From contig JACPWC010000117.1 in assembly GCA_016197225.1 (NCBI GenBank), positions 1 to 54,607 on the forward strand: 54,607 nt of DNA, given 5' to 3'. This document shows, piece by piece, positions 32,672 through 41,768 of the stretch; the first letter of the stretch is position 1, and each line of letters starts with the position of its first letter. Position numbers and translations under genes: made by a program. This stretch comes from Chloroflexota bacterium. GTDB lineage: Bacteria > Chloroflexota > Anaerolineae > Anaerolineales > VGOW01. Below the pieces are notes generated by a model. That model worked only from the letters and a program-made list of their open reading frames with translations. It ran no database searches and had not been told where the DNA came from.

Positions 32672-34489
32672 CTATTTCAAATGCCTCTTCAATAACCTCA
32701 ATTGCCTCTGATAAGCCGTCAGCTTGTTCTTCAGCTTCAAAAAGCCGTGCCCCTCGTCCGGGAAGATGATGGTCTCGTGGATTTTGCCCAGCCGCTTGAG
32801 TTCGGCCTCGGCCTTTTCGGTTTCGGCGGCGGGGCAACGCGGGTCGTGCGCCCCGGCCAGCATTTGCACCGGGGCGTTGATGCGGTGCAGAAAGAACATG
32901 GGCGAGGCTTCGCGGAATCGATCTTCGTCAATCTCCGGGTCGCCCATGTTTTGCAAGTCCCAGTAGCGCAAGTCTTCGCGCTCGCTGGCAAACTCGGTGA
33001 ACCAGTCGAGGAAGGGCACGACGGCTGAACCGGCGGCAAAACGGTCGGGATAACGAGTCAGGCCGGCCATCGTCATGTAACCGCCGTAGCTCGCACCGGT
33101 GATGGCGATCTGTTCTGGGTCGGCCAGCCCTTTGCGGATCAAAAAGTCGGCCCCGGCCACGATGTCGGCGATGTCGGCCCGGCCCAGCACAAAGCGATTG
33201 GCGGTTTGGAATTCTTTGCCGTAGCCGGTGCTTCCGCGATAGTTGGGGCAGAGCACGGCCCAGCCCTCGGCCAGCCAGGTTTGGATGAGCGGCGACCAGA
33301 CGATCATGCTCTGCCACGAGGGGCCGCCGTGAATGTAGAGAATGGCCGGGCGGCGTTTGGCCCTGCCTTTCGGTTGAAACAACAGGCCGGGAATCGTCAG
33401 GCCGTCGGGCGCTTTCCAGCGGACGGGTTGGGGCAGAATAAAGTCGCCAGGTTTCACCTCGGCGGGAGCGGAGTGGGTGAGTTGAGTCCACCGGCCCGAT
33501 TTGAGAGACAGTTTCCACAGGTCGCCGGGTCGGCGCGAGTTGTGAAAGACGCAAACGATGGAGTCGCCACTCGCTTCGCTCAGCGTGAATTGAGGATCAC
33601 TGTGATAGCCGGATTCGATGGCGAACTTTTTGCGGCGGCCCGACTCGATCTGGACGACGTTCAGCGACACGTCGCCGTCGCGGTTGACAGTGTAAACAAT
33701 GGCGCCGCCATCCGGCGACCAGGCCGGGTTCTCTTCATCCCATTTTTCCGTCGCCACCCAGTCAATCTCACCCGACTCCAATTCCCACACGCCGATGTCG
33801 GCATTGCCGTTCGGCCAGCCCACGAAGGCCAGGCGTTTGCCGTCGGGCGACCAGCACGGCGTGGCGGCGTCAAGGGGGCCGGACTTGTCGGCCAGCGCGC
33901 GAAGTTCGCCGCCGCGCGCGGGAACAATAAAAATGTTGCTATCCTGCCCCTGAGTATGCGCGGTGAGGGCGATATGTTCGCCGTCGGGCGACCAGGCCAC
34001 GTCGGTGTCTGAGTAGGGATGATTGACGACGCGGGCGAGTTGGCCGGTTGCCACCTCAAGCGTGTGAACGGCAAAGCGCCCGCCGCGATTGCTGATCAGG
34101 GCAATGTGCCTGCCGTCGGGCGACCACGAGAATTTGTCGTAGAGCGCGTCGGGCGTGTCGGGCATGGCGTTGCGTGTCTCACCCGTCGCCAGGTCGTAAA
34201 TGTGAATGTCGAAGTTTTCGTCGCCTTCGTGATCCTGCAAGTAGGCGAGCCGAGACCCGTCCGGCGAGAAGCGTGGAGCGGTCTTGCTCTCCCAGCCGCC
34301 GGTGATCTTCTTTGGCCTCTTCTGGCCCGCCTGAGAACCGGCAAGCGAGACGAGCCAGATTTCCCACGAGCCGGTCTTGTTCCAGTTGACGGCGGCGTGC
34401 TGGCCGTCGGGTGAGACACTGAGGCCGCCGCCCCACGAATAGACGTTTGGGATGCGGAGGAGTTTGGTGAGGGAGTGTTTTTTGGGCAT
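32672..34489 (-). CDS. S9 family prolyl oligopeptidase/acylaminoacyl peptidase
   Basis: The 605 residues divide into an N-terminal beta-propeller of TolB/PD40-type repeats (recurring WSPDG motifs, about 20-330) and a C-terminal alpha/beta hydrolase domain with GASYGGYMT (Ser near 466), AGAHDPRC (Asp) and DEGHGF (His). It lacks a signal peptide, so it is a cytosolic oligopeptide hydrolase. The neighbouring methyltransferase gene lies 10 bp upstream on the same strand. Confidence 0.92.
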   Translation of the reverse strand: MPKKHSLTKLLRIPNVYSWGGGLSVSPDGQHAAVNWNKTGSWEIWLVSLAGSQAGQKRPKKITGGWESKTAPRFSPDGSRLAYLQDHEGDENFDIHIYDLATGETRNAMPDTPDALYDKFSWSPDGRHIALISNRGGRFAVHTLEVATGQLARVVNHPYSDTDVAWSPDGEHIALTAHTQGQDSNIFIVPARGGELRALADKSGPLDAATPCWSPDGKRLAFVGWPNGNADIGVWELESGEIDWVATEKWDEENPAWSPDGGAIVYTVNRDGDVSLNVVQIESGRRKKFAIESGYHSDPQFTLSEASGDSIVCVFHNSRRPGDLWKLSLKSGRWTQLTHSAPAEVKPGDFILPQPVRWKAPDGLTIPGLLFQPKGRAKRRPAILYIHGGPSWQSMIVWSPLIQTWLAEGWAVLCPNYRGSTGYGKEFQTANRFVLGRADIADIVAGADFLIRKGLADPEQIAITGASYGGYMTMAGLTRYPDRFAAGSAVVPFLDWFTEFASEREDLRYWDLQNMGDPEIDEDRFREASPMFFLHRINAPVQMLAGAHDPRCPAAETEKAEAELKRLGKIHETIIFPDEGHGFLKLKNKLTAYQRQLRLLKRHLK

Positions 34490-34498
34490 AGTTGGAAG

Positions 34499-35317
34499 TT
34501 AGAGGTTGGAAGTTGGAGGTTGGATGTCGTTTCTTTGCCGCACTGCTTCAAACAAGATCACGCTTCCGGCAACCGCCGCATTGAGCGACTCGGTTTCGCC
34601 GGGCATGGGAATGAAAACGGACTCCGCCGCGCAGGCGCGGGCGGCTTCGCTGGGGCCGTCGGCTTCACTGCTGATAATGAAGGCCGAGGGTTGAGTCCAG
34701 TCGGCTTGGTCATAAGAAATTTGAGATTTGAGATTGGAGATTGGAGATCGAGCTTCGGCCATACGAACCTGTAGCCCTTTCACCTTCTCGCCGATTTTAT
34801 CCCAAGTGAGCGACTCGATTGGCAGGCGAAAATGCGCGCCCATTCCAGCGCGGACGACTTTGGGATTGAAAGCGTCCACCGTGCCGGGCGCGAGCAAGGC
34901 GGCGTCCACGCCGGCGGCGGCGGCGCTTCGCAAAAGTGTGCCGAGGTTGCCGGGGTCGGAGAGGCGGTCGCAAATAACCAATAACCAATTACCAGCTTTT
35001 AGTAATTGGTTATTGGTTATTGGTAAAACTGCCAGCACGCTTTGCGGATGCTCCGTGTCCGAGCAGGCTTTTATCACTTCGGGCGACACTTCGACGAGGG
35101 TCGCGCCGCGCCGGCGCAGTTGGCCGAGCACGGCCCGGGCGCGGTCGTCGAGATCGTTGGTGTGAAGGGCAAAGTCAACGGGCGCGTTTGCCCTCAACGC
35201 CTCTTCCACCAGACGCGCGCCCTCAACCACAAACTGGCCTTCCTTTTCACGGGCCTTGCGCTGGCTTTGCAGGGCGCGGACGAGTTTAACGCGGTCGTTG
35301 GCAAGGCTGGTGAGCAT
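34499..35317 (-). CDS. SpoU-family rRNA methyltransferase invaded by repeats
   Basis: The start at MLTSLANDRVKLVRALQ (35317) gives 272 residues; upstream open frame is repeat sequence. The family motifs are present: DPGNLGTLLRSAAAAGV, FIISSEADGPSEAA and IPMPGETESLNAAVAGS. Three segments look repeat-derived: ITNNQLLKAGNWLLVI (encoded by a perfect 20-bp inverted repeat at 34973-35021), SPISNLKSQIS (34718-34752) and the C-terminal NDIQPPTSNL. The catalytic knot itself is intact, so the enzyme may still work. Confidence 0.88.
   Translation of the reverse strand: MLTSLANDRVKLVRALQSQRKAREKEGQFVVEGARLVEEALRANAPVDFALHTNDLDDRARAVLGQLRRRGATLVEVSPEVIKACSDTEHPQSVLAVLPITNNQLLKAGNWLLVICDRLSDPGNLGTLLRSAAAAGVDAALLAPGTVDAFNPKVVRAGMGAHFRLPIESLTWDKIGEKVKGLQVRMAEARSPISNLKSQISYDQADWTQPSAFIISSEADGPSEAARACAAESVFIPMPGETESLNAAVAGSVILFEAVRQRNDIQPPTSNL
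34718..34752. repeat. GAGATTTGAGATTGGAGA repeat inside SpoU gene
   Basis: Purine-rich repeat units of the 32623-32667 type lie in frame and encode SPISNLKSQIS between two conserved parts of the methyltransferase domain. Confidence 0.65.
34973..35021. repeat. Perfect 20-bp inverted repeat inside SpoU gene
   Basis: AATAACCAATAACCAATTAC (34973-34992) pairs perfectly with 35002-35021 across 9 nt. It is wholly within the coding region and translated as ITNNQLLKAGNWLLVI directly before the DPGNLGT motif, i.e. at the edge of the Rossmann-like knot. Confidence 0.85.
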
Positions 35318-35412
35318 CGAGATTTTTGGATTTGCGATTTTGGATTGCGAATTGAAAACGGATACCTGAGGATTGTAGCATGGGCAAGCCGGAAAAAGCC
35401 AAAAATTGCCCG

Positions 35413-35459
35413 TTGACAAGGGTTCTAATAGAGGTGTATATTTTAGAACACAAGTTCTA
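35413..35459 (+). promoter_or_regulatory. Promoter and multi-half-site operator of FtsK-like gene
   Basis: TTGACA (35413-35418), an 18-bp spacer and TATATT (35437-35442) form a strong promoter. Three half sites overlap it: GTTCTA at 35422-35427, TAGAAC at 35444-35449 and GTTCTA at 35454-35459. The last two form TAGAAC-ACAA-GTTCTA and the last reaches the A of the start codon. A dimeric repressor bound here would block the -10 and the start. No regulator gene is adjacent. Confidence 0.65.
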
Positions 35460-36484
35460 TGACCCAACAAGTGACTTCTGACTACCTGAATTTTCAGGCC
35501 GACCGCATCGAGCGGGTGCTGGCCTCTCACCGCGTGCCGGTTCGGGTGCACGGCGGCCTGGTTTCGTCGCGCTGGATGCGCTTTCTGGTAGCCGTCGCCC
35601 CGGGCGCGAAGATCAGCGTCGTGCGTAACCTGAGCGAGGAGATCGCCCTGGCCCTCGGCGCGGACAACGTCCGCATCTCTCGCGAGGGGAGCAACCTGGC
35701 GGTAGAAGTGCCCCGCCCGGACTCCGAGCCGGTCTTCCTGATGACTCTGCTTCGAAGCCTGCCGCCCATGCCGCCGCACACGGCCTGCCTCGGTATGGCC
35801 GACGATGGCCGCCCTCTCCTTCTCCGCCTGCCCTCGCCCGACGTAACCCACGTGCTAGTGGCCGGGATGACCGGCTCTGGTAAGACGGAATTGATCCGGG
35901 CCATGGCCCTCAGCCTGGCGATTGGCAACCGGCAGTCGCAGTTGCAGTTCGCCCTCATTGATCCCAAGTCGCGCGGCCTTGCCCCGCTGGCGGGCCTGCC
36001 GCACCTGATGGCCCCACCCGCCTCCGACGCCGTCTCGGCGATGGCCCTGCTCGACCGCCTCAACGAGGAAATGGATCGCCGCGATCTCGAAGGCGTTTCC
36101 CAGCCGCGCATCGTCGTCATCATTGACGAAGTGGTGGATTTGCTAATGTCGGGCAATAAGTTGATCGAGGCGGCCATCACCCGGCTGGCCCAGCGCGGGC
36201 GTGAGGCCGGCATCCACCTCATCCTCGGCGCGCAGAAACCCTCCTCAACCGCGCTCGGCTCGCACATCAAAGCCAACCTGCCGGTGCGACTGGTGGGGCG
36301 CGTGGGTAGTGTCGAAGATGCGCGAGTGGCGGCCGGCGTCTCGGCCACCGGCGCAGAAAAACTCGGCGGGCGCGGCGACTTCATCGCCGTGGCCGGCGGG
36401 CAGATCACCCGTTTTCAATCGGCTTACGTCCCGGCTCGCGAATGGCACAACCTGCCCAACATTCTGCGCGACGGGCGGAGATAA
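35459..36484 (+). CDS. FtsK/SpoIIIE-type DNA-pumping ATPase, soluble
   Basis: This 341-residue protein has no membrane or gamma domain. GMTGSGKTEL (Walker A, about 140), VVIIDEVVDLL (Walker B) and the FtsK-like GIHLILGAQKPSS and LPVRLVGRV segments identify it. The first 110 residues resemble the alpha domain of FtsK. Short soluble FtsK-like ATPases are typical of plasmids, integrative elements and their transfer systems rather than chromosome segregation. It heads a three-gene unit (to 37151) with its own operator. Confidence 0.85.
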   Translation: MTQQVTSDYLNFQADRIERVLASHRVPVRVHGGLVSSRWMRFLVAVAPGAKISVVRNLSEEIALALGADNVRISREGSNLAVEVPRPDSEPVFLMTLLRSLPPMPPHTACLGMADDGRPLLLRLPSPDVTHVLVAGMTGSGKTELIRAMALSLAIGNRQSQLQFALIDPKSRGLAPLAGLPHLMAPPASDAVSAMALLDRLNEEMDRRDLEGVSQPRIVVIIDEVVDLLMSGNKLIEAAITRLAQRGREAGIHLILGAQKPSSTALGSHIKANLPVRLVGRVGSVEDARVAAGVSATGAEKLGGRGDFIAVAGGQITRFQSAYVPAREWHNLPNILRDGRR

Positions 36485-36486
36485 CC

Positions 36487-36912
36487 ATGAAGACTTTCAC
36501 CTTCAAGATGATCATCACGTTGTCTCTGCTGGCTTTTGCGATCACACTGGCAATCGTGATCGGCCAGCGGATGTCGTCGGAGGCGATGGCAGTGCTCATG
36601 GGCGTGGTGGCCGGGGTAGCCGCGAGCATCCCCACCAGCCTGATCGTGGTCTGGATCGCCGCCAAGTTTATGCTCAAGCCAAACGAACCGGCTCCGGTTG
36701 AGCCGCCGCGCGTGGTGGTGATGCAACAACCCGCGCCGGCGCCCCAATCGGCTCCGGCTTATGGTTATCCCACGCCCCAGCCCGGATACGGTTGGGGCGG
36801 CGGCCCCGCTTACCCGGCAGTGGCGGCGCCCCCGATGCCGCGCCGGTTCACGGTGATCGGCGGCGCGGGCAACCTTGAAGAGTCGTCTTTGCAAAGTCTG
36901 GAGGTCGAATGA
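36487..36912 (+). CDS. Small membrane protein with proline-rich tail
   Basis: This 141-residue protein has two hydrophobic segments (about 7-26 and 36-60), then a cytosolic or external Pro/Gly/Tyr-rich region (PAYGYPTPQPGYGWGGG). No family recognised. It starts 2 bp after the FtsK-like stop and overlaps the next gene by 4 bp, so the three are co-transcribed. It could anchor the FtsK-like ATPase to the membrane, which is inference only. Confidence 0.7.
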   Translation: MKTFTFKMIITLSLLAFAITLAIVIGQRMSSEAMAVLMGVVAGVAASIPTSLIVVWIAAKFMLKPNEPAPVEPPRVVVMQQPAPAPQSAPAYGYPTPQPGYGWGGGPAYPAVAAPPMPRRFTVIGGAGNLEESSLQSLEVE

Positions 36913-37151
36913 TCAGCGCCGAAGTCATCAACATGACGGCCAAAGAACATGGCTACTTCCCCAAATCGTTTTTGTGGCGCGGTCGGCGTCATGCCGTGAA
37001 AGCGGTGGAGCAATGCTGGACGGTGTCGCGCCGCGACTGGCTGAGGCGCGTGGAGCGCCATTGCTTTCGCGTGCGCACCAACGAGGCGACGTTTGTGGTG
37101 TATCATGATCTGGCCCGCAACACCTGGTATCTGGAACGGGCGATGAAGTGA
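36909..37151 (+). CDS. Small conserved basic protein, DUF6504-like
   Basis: This 80-residue protein begins MISAEVINMTAKEHGYFPKS and contains FLWRGRRHAVKAVEQCWTVS and RTNEATFVVYHD..TWYLER. This pattern resembles the small DUF6504 domain, which can be linked to DNA polymerase IV-like proteins. It overlaps the membrane protein gene (ATGA) and is followed by a terminator, closing the unit. Confidence 0.65.
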   Translation: MISAEVINMTAKEHGYFPKSFLWRGRRHAVKAVEQCWTVSRRDWLRRVERHCFRVRTNEATFVVYHDLARNTWYLERAMK

Positions 37152-37182
37152 TCACCTGCGCTCTTGAACAAATCGAACTGAC

Positions 37183-37232
37183 GCCCGCCACCCGTCTCTG
37201 AAAAGAGGCCGGGTCGGCGGGCGGCATTTTTA
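37183..37232 (+). terminator. Rho-independent terminator of FtsK-like operon
   Basis: GCCCGCC-ACCCG-TCTC pairs with GAGG-CCGGGT-CGGCGGGC around an A-rich loop, followed by ATTTTTATT. It lies 31 bp after the last gene of the unit. Confidence 0.75.
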
Positions 37233-37258
37233 TTCGTTGCCCTCAAAAGTTCCGCGAC

Positions 37259-37369
37259 ATGCCGGACGACTGGGTTCCCTGGCAAGTCATTGCCGGCAAC
37301 AGCTCCGAGCATTATCACGATCACAGCCGGACCCTGCGCGCCTGGCTGGATAAAACAAAATCTGCCTGA
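37259..37369 (+). CDS. Possible 36-residue small protein
   Basis: ATG 37259 opens a frame encoding MPDDWVPWQVIAGNSSEHYH and ending WLDKTKSA. The frame is open upstream to 37202 with protein-like composition (GGIFIRCPQKFRD) but overlaps the terminator and has no other ATG. It may be the remnant of a longer gene or a genuine small protein. No family recognised. Confidence 0.3.
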   Translation: MPDDWVPWQVIAGNSSEHYHDHSRTLRAWLDKTKSA

Positions 37370-37383
37370 CGGAGACTTCTGCG

Positions 37384-37956
37384 ATGACCGATCTACCTCA
37401 AAACCTCATTGACGATTTTGTGGGCAACGCCCACGGCAACTTTGCCCGGGTGAAGGAATTGCTGGAACAACACCCAAACCTGCTCAACGCCAACGCCTCC
37501 TGGAACGAACACGCCATTGAGGCCGCCTCTCAGGTGGGGAGCGTGGAGATCATCCATTACCTTTTGGCGGCTGGCGCACCCACCGGCATTTGCACCGAAG
37601 CAGTGCTCGGCCATCTCGACAACGTCAAAGCCTATCTCGACTCGGATCCAACTCAAGCCAACGCCAAAGGCGCGCACGGCATCACGGTGCTCTATCACGC
37701 CATCATCCGCGCCAACAAAGAGATCGCTGAACTGCTTCTGGCGCGCGGCGCGGACGTGAACGCCGGCGCGGGCGGCAGTCCGCCCATTCACGGCGCAGTC
37801 ATGTTCAACCAGCCGGAAATGGTCGAGTGGTTGCTGGCGAAGGGGGCGGATGTCAACAGCAAAAACTACGAAGGCAAGACTCCGCTCAAAGCCGCCGCCG
37901 ACGGCGGCAAGGCGGCCATCGCTGACTTGCTTCGCAAACACGGCGGCGCTGAATAG
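37384..37956 (+). CDS. Ankyrin-repeat protein
   Basis: This 190-residue protein comprises about five ankyrin-type units, e.g. HAIEAASQVGSVEIIHYLLA, TVLYHAIIRANKEIAELLLA and TPLKAAADGGKAAIADLLRK, with an N-terminal helix. There is no signal peptide. It is a protein-binding scaffold of unknown partner. It is preceded by GGAG and followed by a long hairpin. Confidence 0.85.
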   Translation: MTDLPQNLIDDFVGNAHGNFARVKELLEQHPNLLNANASWNEHAIEAASQVGSVEIIHYLLAAGAPTGICTEAVLGHLDNVKAYLDSDPTQANAKGAHGITVLYHAIIRANKEIAELLLARGADVNAGAGGSPPIHGAVMFNQPEMVEWLLAKGADVNSKNYEGKTPLKAAADGGKAAIADLLRKHGGAE

Positions 37957-38000
37957 GAACTGATGAACAGTGAGACTCTTCCAACGGATTGCTTTCAGCA

Positions 38001-38045
38001 AAACGGAAAAGCGGATGAGGCGCGTCGCCATCCGCTTTTCCGTTT
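38001..38045. terminator. 17-bp hairpin behind ankyrin gene
   Basis: AAACGGAAAAGCGGATG (38001-38017) pairs perfectly with 38029-38045, and the flanks CAACGGATT/AATCCGTTG extend the symmetry. The stem ends in TTTTCCGTTT, so it could act as a terminator; it also resembles the window's palindromic repeats. Confidence 0.5.
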
Positions 38046-38063
38046 AAATGAATCCGTTGAAAA

Positions 38064-38181
38064 GACCTTATCGGAAATAAGCTCATAGCCCGCGTCCTCG
38101 CGGGCGGCCAACCGCGTCCCACCGGGATGCTTCGCGAAGGACGCGGTTGGGGAGCGTCATATTGTTATTCCCGACAAGGTC
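38064..38181. repeat. Full-length multi-hairpin repeat (CCTTATCGGAAATAAG family)
   Basis: This 118-bp element has outer arms GACCTTATCGGAAATAA and TTATTCCCGACAAGGTC (15 of 17 paired), an inner hairpin GCCCGCGTCCTCGCGGGC (38088-38105) and a second, CCAACCGCGTCC/GGACGCGGTTGG (38108-38150). Partial copies are at 1852-1895 (44 nt identical, inverted) and 47131-47200 (70 nt, one difference). It lies between convergent genes. Confidence 0.85.
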
Positions 38182-38187
38182 TAAAAT

Positions 38188-39219
38188 TCATGCCGTCAAC
38201 CCGGCAATAAACGTATCAATCGCCGTCGTGTCTTCGGCCCCGCCGGACTTGAGCGTGAGGTCGAGATCGAGCAGGCGGCGGTAGATCGTCTCAAGTTTTG
38301 AAAGAGTGAAGTTGCGAGCCTGCTTCACCAGTTTCTCTGCCGGATAAGGTTTCTGATTGAGAGTCTGCATCACCAGCGTGGTGTTGCCGCCGTTGTCTAA
38401 AATCTCCCGCACCAGCAACAACAACCGGAACTGCCGGACGATCATGCCGAAGATGGCGAACTGATCCTGGCTGGGCATGTTCAACAGGGTGTGATACTTG
38501 TTGATCGCCAACTGCGCGTTGCGCGTCCCCAGCGCGTCCACCAGGTCCCAAATCTCGGCTTCGCCCGCCGCCGGGGTGAGTTGCTCCACGTCGGCCTTTT
38601 CCACCGGGCGCGCCCAGTTCACGTAAGCCAGCAGTTTCTCAATTTCATGAGCCAGCATGCGCGGCTCGTCGCCAACCGCCGTCGCCAGCGCCTCGGCTCC
38701 GGCGGGCGAAAATTCGCCGCCGCCCGCTTTGGCCCGGCGAATGATCCACTGCATCATTTGTGGCCCCTGCGGCACGTCGAACTTTTTGATTTCAACGCCC
38801 GGCGCTTTCTCTGCCGCTTTGAGAATGCGGCTTCGCTCATTGACGGCTTTGGGTTCGACCAGCGCCAGCGCAGTGGACGGCATCAGTTCGGGGAAATAAG
38901 CAATGAGGCCGTCCACAAAATTTTGTGAGGATGCGCCAGCACCAGCCGCCTCTTCTGCGGAGTGGCCCGCGTCATCCGTCGTCTTGCCCGTCAGACGGGT
39001 CAGCAGGCCGCGAACGATGATGAGCCTTTTTTCGGTGAGGAAGGGCATGGTGTCGCACGCCCCGCGCAGTTCGGCCAGGGTGATCGTTTTGCCGTCGAGT
39101 TCGGCGATGTTGAGCGAGGCCAGCGACGGATCGCCCATCTCGGCCTTTAGCTCAGTCACGCGCCCGGCAATGGCGAAGTCGTCGTCGCCGTGAAGGATGG
39201 CTAGTTGCGGGAGGGGCAT
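38188..39219 (-). CDS. holA: DNA polymerase III subunit delta
   Basis: The start at MPLPQLAILHGDDDFAI (ATG 39219) gives 343 residues. It matches the HolA fold: an N-terminal degenerate AAA+ domain (LHGDDDFAI replaces a P-loop; GACDTMPFLTEKRLIIVRGL) and C-terminal helical domains with FAIFGMIVRQFRLLL. It opens the sliding clamp together with HolB. Upstream open frame is encoded by a GACGATGGACGA-type repeat and not included. Confidence 0.88.
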   Translation of the reverse strand: MPLPQLAILHGDDDFAIAGRVTELKAEMGDPSLASLNIAELDGKTITLAELRGACDTMPFLTEKRLIIVRGLLTRLTGKTTDDAGHSAEEAAGAGASSQNFVDGLIAYFPELMPSTALALVEPKAVNERSRILKAAEKAPGVEIKKFDVPQGPQMMQWIIRRAKAGGGEFSPAGAEALATAVGDEPRMLAHEIEKLLAYVNWARPVEKADVEQLTPAAGEAEIWDLVDALGTRNAQLAINKYHTLLNMPSQDQFAIFGMIVRQFRLLLLVREILDNGGNTTLVMQTLNQKPYPAEKLVKQARNFTLSKLETIYRRLLDLDLTLKSGGAEDTTAIDTFIAGLTA

Positions 39220-39284
39220 GAAGAGACGATGGACAATGGACGATAGACGATGGACAAACCGAAGTCGTCCGTCGTCTTTCGTCG

Positions 39285-39788
39285 TCAGCCGCGTGTTTCG
39301 ATGCGGTGCATGACGGCGGGCGAAGTGCTCACCTTCTTCACCGACGCAATTTCCATCTCGCCCATCACACCGTTTGTGGTGATCTCGGCTTGCAGGCGCA
39401 GGCCGACGGGCTGGGCAAAGACGATGGCGGCCGTGGCGAAAGCCAGGGTGAGCGGCAGGCGCTCCAGCTTGTCGCGCCACGTTCGCGCCCCGATCAACGA
39501 CACAAAGGCGGCCAACCCGGCGAAGGTTCCGGCGGTGACAAAGTTTGTGCCGCAGTTGGGATGAATCGCCAGATCATGCTCCCCGCCTTTCATCCGTTTC
39601 AAAGCTTCGTGGGCGGCGGCTTCCACTTCGTCGGTGGGCAGGTCGCCCAGGAGCCAGAAGCCGTTAGCGTCCGAGTAGCCGGCCATGCTCCGGCGCTTGC
39701 GGGCGGTGAGGACGTGAATGGTGGCGTGCTCCAGGCCGTGGTTGCGGCGGACGCGGGCGATGGGTTGGAGGGTGAGGAGGGAGTTCAT
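39285..39788 (-). CDS. DUF6391-like membrane protein
   Basis: The start at MNSLLTLQPIARVRRNHGLE (39788) gives 167 residues. HGLEHATIHVL, HPNCGTNFVTAG and two hydrophobic segments in the second half define a small conserved family known mainly from Cyanobacteria and Chloroflexi. Function unknown; the conserved HxLEHA and HPNCGTN could bind a metal. An upstream in-frame extension is repeat-encoded. Confidence 0.7.
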   Translation of the reverse strand: MNSLLTLQPIARVRRNHGLEHATIHVLTARKRRSMAGYSDANGFWLLGDLPTDEVEAAAHEALKRMKGGEHDLAIHPNCGTNFVTAGTFAGLAAFVSLIGARTWRDKLERLPLTLAFATAAIVFAQPVGLRLQAEITTNGVMGEMEIASVKKVSTSPAVMHRIETRG

Positions 39789-39789
39789 G

Positions 39790-39852
39790 GGATTGGAGAT
39801 TAGAGAATTGGAGATTCTCAATTGCGCATTGAGAATTGTGAATTGTGCATTT
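39790..39852. repeat. GGAGATTAGAGAATTGGAGA plus AATTGTGAATTGTG repeats
   Basis: The left part repeats the 32623-32667 motif; the right part (TCAATTGCGCATTGAGAATTG) is self-complementary. It overlaps the 3' end of prmC and encodes that protein's final residues, HNSQFSMRN. Confidence 0.7.
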
Positions 39853-40695
39853 CAATCAGGAGCAGTCTATCCAAACCAGCCAAATCCTTGTGAACTTCCA
39901 CTCGCGCTGAGGGGAAGTAGTGGCAGGCCAGGGATGCCGCCGCTTTGCCTTGTGTGGCCGCAGTTTCAGCCAGCAGTGCGCCTCCGGGCAGGAGATGATC
40001 GCCTGCGGTTGCCAGCAAACGCTCGATCACGCGCAAACCGTCCGGGCCGCCGTCGAGGGCCAGAGCCGGCTCGTGCCTGGCGACGGGCAAGGTCTCAAGT
40101 TCGGCGGTTGGGATGTAGGGCAGGTTGGCGCAAATCAGGTTCACCTTATCCACGCCCTCCAGCAGATCGCCGTGAATGAATTGTACCCGGTTGGCGACGC
40201 CGTGCGCAACAGCATTTGCCCGCGCCACATCCAGCGCGGCGGCAGAAATGTCAGTGGCGACGATGTGAGCATGAGGAAGCTTGACGGCGAGCGTTACGGC
40301 GATGATGCCGCTTCCCGTTCCCACGTCAACGACAGTGAACAGTGAACCGTCACCAGTGCCCTGTTCTCGCTCACTGTTCACTGCCCACTGTTCACTGATC
40401 ACTATTGCTTTTTCTACAAGCAACTCAGTCTCAGGTCGTGGAATGAGAACGTCGGGCGTGATTTTGAAGTTGAGGCCGAAGAACTCCCACTGGCCGAGCA
40501 GGTAAGGCAGAGGTACGCCATGTTCAGCCTGCTCAACAAGCTTGGCGAAGCGTTCGCCTTGTTCGGGCGTCAGTTCGGCTTCGGGGTGGGCCAGCACCCA
40601 CTCGCGGCTCTGGCCGAGAGTGTGGGCGAGGAGGAGGGCGGCTTCGCGATGAGGCAGTGGGTTGATGAACATTGAGAGTGCGGCGCGGACGCTCG

Positions 40696-40699
<4 letters not shown>
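39818..40699 (-). CDS. prmC: Peptide chain release factor N5-glutamine methyltransferase
   Basis: In this 293-residue protein the N-terminal helical substrate domain (AALLLAHTLGQSREWVLA) precedes the Rossmann methyltransferase with IPRPETELLVE, VVDVGTGSGIIAVTLA and a catalytic loop reading NLPY instead of the usual NPPY. It methylates the GGQ glutamine of release factors, and the prfA gene overlaps it by 4 bp (ATGA), as expected for its substrate. Residues about 100-117 (VISEQWAVNSEREQGTGDG) and the last nine residues are encoded by palindromic repeats. Confidence 0.9.
40333..40383. repeat. CAGTGAACAGTGA inverted repeat inside prmC
   Basis: CAGTGAACAGTGA (40333-40345) pairs with TCACTGTTCACTG (40371-40383); further CACTGTTCACTGATCACT units follow to about 40402. 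All of it is in frame within prmC, in the linker before the GTGSG motif. Confidence 0.8.
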
Positions 40700-41757
<1,058 letters not shown>

Positions 41758-41768
41758 GGCGGTCACAT

